Assembly (NCBI GenBank): GCA_934668695.1
Contig: CAKUOD010000005.1
Location: forward strand, 30,934 to 94,933
DNA length: 64,000 bases
Reading direction: 5' to 3'
From: an uncultured Collinsella sp.
Lineage (GTDB): Bacteria; Actinomycetota; Coriobacteriia; Coriobacteriales; Coriobacteriaceae
The notes beneath the pieces were generated by a model that had not been told where the DNA came from, made no database searches, and saw only the letters and a list, made by a program, of their open reading frames with translations. Made by a program: the position numbers and the translations under genes. Positions 59,520-64,000 of this stretch are shown here, piece by piece; position 1 is the first letter of the stretch; the number at the start of each line of letters is the position of its first letter.

Positions 59520-62324
59520 CTAGTTCAGCGCTTCGGCGCAGCGCTTGCAGATGTGAGCATGGCCGTTGTACTCGCCGACGGTGGTGCGGTAGTTCCAGCA
59601 ACGGTCGCAGCACTCGCCCTCGGCAGCCTCAATAGCAACAGAGAGCTCCTCGCCCTGAGTCAGCTCAACATCGGAGACGATGTAGAACTCGGCCAGGTCG
59701 ACAGCCTTATCACCGGTCAGCAGCGCGCACATCTCGGCGGGAACGACCGCCTTGACGCGGACCTGCTGGCTCTTGGTGAAGGTGCCGGCGGAGCGGGCAT
59801 CCTCAAGGGCCTTGGTCACGGCGCTACGGAGCTCGAGCGAAGCCTCGAGCACGCCCTCGAACTCATTGGCCTCGTCGACCGTAATGGGCGACTTATACCA
59901 ATCGAGCAGCGCGGCGTACTTCTGGTGATCGACGCAGCCGGCGGGTGCATAGGCCATGGCCTCGTCGACCGTGTAGGACAGGATCGGCTGCAGGTCGCGC
60001 ATAAGCATCGAGAAGAGCTCGGCGAGCACGGTCTGGGCGCTGCGGCGCTCGAGCGAGCCGGGCTTTTCGCAGTACAGACGGTCCTTCAGGGCGTCGAGGT
60101 ACACGTTGGAAAGCTCGGTAACAACAAAGTCGTAGAGCGCACGGTAGGCGCGCGGGAACTCGTAGCAAGAGTAAGCGTCGTCGACCTCGGCCTGGACCTG
60201 GGTCAGACGGGCAACCATGAGCTTGTCGAGCGGCAGCAGATCGGCAAAGGCGACGCCGTCGGTCTCGGGCTCAAACTGGCCCTCAAGCTCTGAGAGCAGG
60301 AAGCGCAGCGTGTTGCGGAAACGACGGTAGGCATCGGACGTACGGGCGAGAATCTCGTGGTCGATGGAAACGTCGGAGCTGGTGTCGACCGAGGCGACCC
60401 ACAGGCGGATGATGTCGGCGCCCATCTCGTCACAGACCTTGTTGGGGTCGATAACGTTGCCGAGCGACTTGGACATCTTACGGCCCTGGCCGTCGAGCGT
60501 GAAGCCCTGCGAGACGACCGCCTTGTACGGAGCGTGGCCGTTGGCACCCACCGAGGTGAGCAGCGAGCTCTGGAACCAACCACGATGCTGGTCGGAGCCC
60601 TCGAGATACACGTCCGCCGGGTACTCCAGCTCGGGACGGTACTCGCAGACGGCCTTCCAAGACACGCCGGAGTCCCACCACACGTCGAGGATGTCCTTAT
60701 CGGCCTTGAGATGATGGCCGCCGCACTTGGGGCAGACGCAGGCCTCGCCCAGGTAGCTCTCGGGAGCATCGGTGAACCAAGCGTCGGAGCCCTTCTCGTG
60801 GAAGAGCTTGATGACGGCGTCGAGCGTGGCGTCGTTCATAACTTTCTCGCCGCAGTCGGCGCAGGTGTAGCTGGGGATAGGCACGCCCCAGTTGCGCTGA
60901 CGGCTGATGCACCAGTCGGGACGCTGCTCGACCATGGCGCCAATGCGGTTGGCGGCGTGAGCCGGATACCACTTGACGTTCTCGCGGACCTCTTTGCCAG
61001 CCTGCTCGCGCAAGCCAGTCTTGTCCATCGAGACAAACCACTGGTCGGTGGCACGGAAGAGCACCGGGTGCTTGCAGCGCCAGCAGTGCGGATAGCTGTG
61101 CGTGATCTTCTTCTCGAGGACCAGGGTGCCGCGCTCGCGCAGGAACTCGATGATGTGCGGGTTGGCCTCATCGGTATCCATACCGCTGAAGGGGCCGCCG
61201 GTGCCAAACTCCTCACCGGTGTAGAACTTGCCGTCGTCATCGACCGGCATGCAGATATCGGTGATGCCCTCCTTGAGGCAGGCAAAGTAGTCGTCGACGC
61301 CATGGCCGGGCGAGTTGTGGACGATACCGGTACCGTCGTCGACACCGACGTAATCGGCCAGCAGCGCCACGCCCTCAACACCGTCAAAGATCGGCTGCTT
61401 GTAGTGGATGTGGTGGAAGGTCTCGGCGGGAACCACATAGGGCTTGCCGTCGACCATAACCGGGGTGTACTCCCAGCCAAACTCCTCGCAGCACTTGGGA
61501 GCCAGGTCCTCGAGCATGACCTCGGCACGACCATCGTGCTCAACGGCGACATAGGCGGCGCCGGGCTTAAGGGAAACGGCCTGGTCGGAGGGGATGGTCC
61601 ACGGCGTGGTCGTCCAGATGATAAAGTCGACCGGGCCGTCGAAGCTCTCGAGGCCGGCGGGCTTGGAGGTCATCTCAAAGCGAACGAAGATGGAGGGGCT
61701 CGTCTCGTCCGAGTACTCGATCTCGGCCTCGGCCAGCGCGGTGTGGCAGTGCTTGCACCAGTGAACCGGTTTGTGGCCGCGATAGATCATGCCCTTATCG
61801 AACATGGCCTTGAAGACCTCGATGTCGGCGGCATCATGCTGGTGATAGAGCGTCAGATAGGGGTTGTCCCAGTCGCCGAGCACGCCCAGACGACGGAAGC
61901 CGGCCTTCTGCAGCTCGATGTTCTCGACAGCGAACTCGTTGCAGAGCTCACGAATCTTGGCCGTGGGGGTCTGGTTGAACTTCTCGGTGCCGAGCTTCTC
62001 CTCGACCTTATGCTCGATCGGCTGACCATGGCAGTCCCAACCGGGGACATAAGGGACCTCATAGCCCTGCATCATCCAGTAGCGGTTGATCATGTCCTTG
62101 GAGATCTTGTTCATGGCGTGGCCGATATGGATCGGACCGTTGGCGTACGGAGGGCCGTCGTGCAGCACGAACTTCTTGTGACCCTCGTTCTTCTTCAGAA
62201 CCTGCTCGTAGACCTTGTTGTCCTGCCAGTCCTTGAGTCGCTTGGGCTCGGACTTGGAAAGACCGGCACGCATGGGAAAACCGGTCTTGGGCAGATTCAT
62301 CGTCTGCTTGTACTCGTTTGCCAC
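59520..62324 (-). CDS. ileS: Isoleucyl-tRNA synthetase
   Basis: The 934-aa class-I synthetase has the HIGH motif in NGPIHIGHAMNKISKD near residue 65, the CP1 editing domain (WTTTPWTIPSDQAVSL, DDGTGIVHNSPGHGVDDYF), the KMSKS motif in GQGRKMSKSLGNVIDP, and a C-terminal zinc finger with CDRCWNYR and CKRC. This is the bacterial type (long, zinc finger). It is preceded by a T-box leader that would raise expression when tRNA-Ile is uncharged. Confidence 0.96.
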   Translation of the reverse strand: MANEYKQTMNLPKTGFPMRAGLSKSEPKRLKDWQDNKVYEQVLKKNEGHKKFVLHDGPPYANGPIHIGHAMNKISKDMINRYWMMQGYEVPYVPGWDCHGQPIEHKVEEKLGTEKFNQTPTAKIRELCNEFAVENIELQKAGFRRLGVLGDWDNPYLTLYHQHDAADIEVFKAMFDKGMIYRGHKPVHWCKHCHTALAEAEIEYSDETSPSIFVRFEMTSKPAGLESFDGPVDFIIWTTTPWTIPSDQAVSLKPGAAYVAVEHDGRAEVMLEDLAPKCCEEFGWEYTPVMVDGKPYVVPAETFHHIHYKQPIFDGVEGVALLADYVGVDDGTGIVHNSPGHGVDDYFACLKEGITDICMPVDDDGKFYTGEEFGTGGPFSGMDTDEANPHIIEFLRERGTLVLEKKITHSYPHCWRCKHPVLFRATDQWFVSMDKTGLREQAGKEVRENVKWYPAHAANRIGAMVEQRPDWCISRQRNWGVPIPSYTCADCGEKVMNDATLDAVIKLFHEKGSDAWFTDAPESYLGEACVCPKCGGHHLKADKDILDVWWDSGVSWKAVCEYRPELEYPADVYLEGSDQHRGWFQSSLLTSVGANGHAPYKAVVSQGFTLDGQGRKMSKSLGNVIDPNKVCDEMGADIIRLWVASVDTSSDVSIDHEILARTSDAYRRFRNTLRFLLSELEGQFEPETDGVAFADLLPLDKLMVARLTQVQAEVDDAYSCYEFPRAYRALYDFVVTELSNVYLDALKDRLYCEKPGSLERRSAQTVLAELFSMLMRDLQPILSYTVDEAMAYAPAGCVDHQKYAALLDWYKSPITVDEANEFEGVLEASLELRSAVTKALEDARSAGTFTKSQQVRVKAVVPAEMCALLTGDKAVDLAEFYIVSDVELTQGEELSVAIEAAEGECCDRCWNYRTTVGEYNGHAHICKRCAEALN

Positions 62325-62367
62325 GGTACCCCTTTCTTGTCATGGGCGCGTACGCCCTCTGGGCACC

Positions 62368-62690
62368 AAAAAAGCGCCCGTCCCTACAAGCTGGGACGAA
62401 GCGCCATAAAACGGGCTGTAAGCCCGCAAAAGCTCTTCGCTTAACCACCCAGCTTAGATGCCCTCGCCCGCGTGATAGCGCGCTCGCATCCGTTACTCGG
62501 CTGGCCTGTATCGACGACCATCTCGGCGATGTCTACTAAGACGTGCCCATGCGGCTCGTCCGTTGGGACCGCAGCTCCGGGGTGATTTTCATCGGTCGCA
62601 TGCGCGGGTTCTCAGCTCTCCCCGCTCTCTGTAGCATGCGGATGGCCGACTACTCGTCCCCATCAACGCTTATGCGGAGTATGCTAGCAC
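62368..62690 (-). promoter_or_regulatory. T-box leader of ileS (specifier AUC)
   Basis: On the minus strand the leader has a stem-I region with GGGGACGAGTAG, then ACAGAGAGCGGGGAGAGC and GAGAACC, and the specifier in GAAAATCACC (ATC, Ile, at 62586-62584). The T-box AAGCTGGGTGGTTAAGCG is at 62455-62438. Its antiterminator arm CGCTTCGTCCCAGCTT pairs with it, while the same CGTCCC also pairs with GGGACG to form the competing terminator (62405-62368) ending in TTTTTT. This explains the 486 bases between ileS and the dehydrogenase. Confidence 0.92.
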
Positions 62691-62810
62691 GTTCCGCGCC
62701 GGCGAAAAACCCTCAACACTGGTTTTATACGTTCGAAATTTCTTGCGGCCGTGGACCTTCTCTTGGAGCAAAATACCTGTAAGCACTTTATCGAACGAAA
62801 GAAGGTTGCT

Positions 62811-63893
62811 ATGCGCACGATTGGGATGAGCGATTATACCGTTGGCGAGGATTGCTTTACCGAGCTGCCCGGCGCGCTGGCCGAGTACGGAGCGACCAAG
62901 GTCGCGATCATCGGAGGCAAGCGGGCACTGGCCGCAGCACTTCCCGGTATCGAAGCTGCGCTGGCAGGTACCGACGTCGAGATTCTGGAAACGCGCGTCT
63001 ACGGTACCAACAGCACACGCGCCAATATCGCCAAGGTCGTAAACTCCCCCGCCTGCCAGAAAGCCGACGTGCTCATTGCCTGCGGCGGCGGCAAAGCACT
63101 CGACACCGTCAAGACGGCGGCCATCGAGCTCAAGAAGATCGTCTTTACGGTGCCGACGATCTGCTCCAACTGCTCGGCCGCGACCGCCATTGCCGTCGTC
63201 TACAACGACGACGGCTCGCTCGAGGGCTATTCGTACCCCAACCGCCCAGCGCACATCTTCATCAACCCCAAGATCATCGCCGAGGCACCGGCGGAGTACT
63301 TCTGGGCCGGCGTGGGCGATGCCCTGTCTAAGCAGCCCGAGGTCGAGTACGCCACGAGCGCCGGTAATTTGGAGCACACGGCAGGCCTTGGCCTGGCACT
63401 CGCCCACACCTGCTCCGAGCCGCTGTTTACCTATGGCGTCCAGGGTCTTGAGGACGTGCGCCAGGACCTGTCGAGCGAGGCCGTCAAGCAGATCGCGCTC
63501 GATATCGTGGTCAACACGGGCTATGTCTCGAACCTGACCAACCAAAACGATTACTACTACAACTCGAGCGTGGCACACGCGTTCTACAACGCCACCTGCA
63601 GCATTCCGCGCGAGGGCTCCTACCTGCACGGTGAGGTCGTGAGCCTGGGCGTGCTGGTGCTGTTCGCCTACACGGGCGACACCGAGAACCTTAAGCGCTA
63701 CGCCGCCTTCAACAAGCAGATGGGCCTGCCCGTGACGCTTGAGCAGGTCGGGCTTTCCGAGGCCGATATCCCTGCCCTGTGCGAGTTCGCACACGCCACC
63801 AACGAGTGGAAGCAAGGCAACCCGGAGCCCTTCACCGACGAGAAATTCGCCGCCGCCATCAAGGCTGCCAACGCCTACGGCCACACCCTCTAG
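62811..63893 (+). CDS. Iron-containing alcohol dehydrogenase family (glycerol dehydrogenase-like)
   Basis: The 360-aa protein has the family NAD-binding part (KVAIIGGKRALAAALPG, VLIACGGGKALDTVKTAA) and a metal-binding half with FWAGVGDALSK, a histidine in SSVAHAFYN and the loop SYLHGEVVSLGVLV. The pattern GGGKALDT with VPTICSNCSAATAIAVVY resembles glycerol/1,2-propanediol dehydrogenases, but the substrate is not certain. The ATG at 62811 follows GAAGG. It is divergent from ileS and is followed by half of a terminator and an insertion-sequence end. Confidence 0.88.
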   Translation: MRTIGMSDYTVGEDCFTELPGALAEYGATKVAIIGGKRALAAALPGIEAALAGTDVEILETRVYGTNSTRANIAKVVNSPACQKADVLIACGGGKALDTVKTAAIELKKIVFTVPTICSNCSAATAIAVVYNDDGSLEGYSYPNRPAHIFINPKIIAEAPAEYFWAGVGDALSKQPEVEYATSAGNLEHTAGLGLALAHTCSEPLFTYGVQGLEDVRQDLSSEAVKQIALDIVVNTGYVSNLTNQNDYYYNSSVAHAFYNATCSIPREGSYLHGEVVSLGVLVLFAYTGDTENLKRYAAFNKQMGLPVTLEQVGLSEADIPALCEFAHATNEWKQGNPEPFTDEKFAAAIKAANAYGHTL

Positions 63894-63901
63894 GCCTAGC
63901 C

Positions 63902-63922
63902 CAAAACCACCACAAAGGCGCC
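63902..63922 (+). terminator. 5' half of a terminator interrupted by an insertion sequence
   Basis: AAAACCACCACAAAGGCGCC would be the left arm of a hairpin centred on GGCGCC, but its right arm (expected TTTGTGGTGGTTTT) is replaced by an IS end. A similar AACCACCACAAAGG sequence forms part of the terminator at 56261-56312. Confidence 0.5.
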
Positions 63923-64000
63923 TGTGAACTGCCTCCCATTTCTTGGACATCGGGAAATGGGAGGTTTTCCATGAGTATAGACCTCAGGGTGAAGCACGAC
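63923..64000 (+). mobile_element. Left end of an IS3-family insertion sequence (continues past the window)
   Basis: TGTGAACTGCCTCCCATTTC followed by TTGGAC has the TG start and a terminal repeat whose core ATTTCTTGGAC also occurs in the complement of the IS3-type right end at 23994-24023. A frame begins at 63971 with MSIDLRVKHD, as expected for the first transposase gene (orfA). The element is probably intact beyond the edge. Confidence 0.7.
63971..64000 (+). CDS. Start of IS3-family orfA (partial)
   Basis: Ten codons are visible (MSIDLRVKHD) after the terminal repeat and a short leader. OrfA of IS3 elements carries the helix-turn-helix and is normally frameshifted into OrfB. Only the position and the terminal repeat support this call. 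Confidence 0.5.
   Translation, partial: MSIDLRVKHD

Noticed and set aside
60357..62444. A 695-codon plus-strand frame across ileS and its leader
   Set aside because: It is antisense to ileS and the T-box, with composition of a shadow frame and no ribosome-binding site.
62543..62782. A 79-codon plus-strand frame between ileS and the dehydrogenase
   Set aside because: It lies within the T-box leader and has no ribosome-binding site.
1..64000. CRISPR array or prophage
   Set aside because: No regularly spaced 25-40-bp repeats, no cas genes and no phage structural or integrase genes were seen.

Overview
The window looks like a chromosome segment of a Coriobacteriia gut actinobacterium, most likely Collinsella or a close relative. 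The evidence is the moderately high-GC coding sequence, a nusB-xseB-tlyA-nadK-recN cluster, fructose and general PTS genes with tandem PfkB kinases, a SigB/SigF-type sigma operon and an ileS T-box leader. The assignment is inferred from gene content and style, not from a marker gene.

Region 1 (1-1192): the 3' part of a MacB/FtsX-type ABC permease on the plus strand, followed by an inverted repeat that contains the left copy of a 53-bp direct repeat. Region 2 (1193-24023): a visibly more GC-rich island of about 22.8 kb carrying almost the whole anaerobic cobalamin pathway. Seventeen tightly overlapping genes run leftward (cbiF-D-L-G-H-ET-A, cobT-U-S, a cobU-like/cobC fusion, cbiB, cobD, cobQ, cobO, cbiC, cbiJ). 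They diverge from a rightward cluster led by a promoter and a cobalamin riboswitch: an exported cbiK, a lipoprotein, a fused binding lipoprotein, a FecCD permease and an extended ABC ATPase. The island begins exactly at a broken IS21-type IstA fragment, ends exactly at the terminal CA of an internally deleted IS3-type element, and is flanked by the 53-bp repeat (50/53 identical). No integrase is visible.

Region 3 (24024-28260): the right repeat copy, a TetR repressor with a perfect 13-bp inverted-repeat operator, an LPG-synthase-like membrane protein, three identical tandem tRNA-Glu(CTC) genes with their own promoter and terminator, and the CCA-adding enzyme. Region 4 (28218-36199): a sugar-PTS block with two 1-phosphofructokinase-like genes, ptsI, ptsH, a 129-nt near-palindrome, fructose EIIBCA and a divergent RpiR regulator. 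Region 5 (36218-49416): a long leftward housekeeping run from alaS, ruvX, mltG, a YqeG phosphatase, aroK, a degenerate aroB-like gene, an M24 peptidase and efp to asp23, nusB, xseB, tlyA, nadK and recN.

Region 6 (49417-59301): a small membrane protein, an AI-2E-family transporter, a sigma factor with a degenerate HATPase-like partner and a coiled-coil protein, rarA, an HD phosphohydrolase, a prepilin peptidase, a membrane glycosyltransferase, an RluA-type pseudouridine synthase and lspA. Region 7 (59302-64000): ileS behind a complete T-box leader, an iron-type alcohol dehydrogenase, and the left end of an IS3-family element that appears to have split the dehydrogenase terminator.

Functionally, the island could turn sirohydrochlorin or precorrin-2 into adenosylcobalamin. 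Uroporphyrinogen-III methyltransferase, dimethylbenzimidazole synthesis and a CbiMNQO-type cobalt importer are not in the window. The riboswitch-controlled exported chelatase and FecCD transporter suggest a surface step of metal or tetrapyrrole capture coupled to import.
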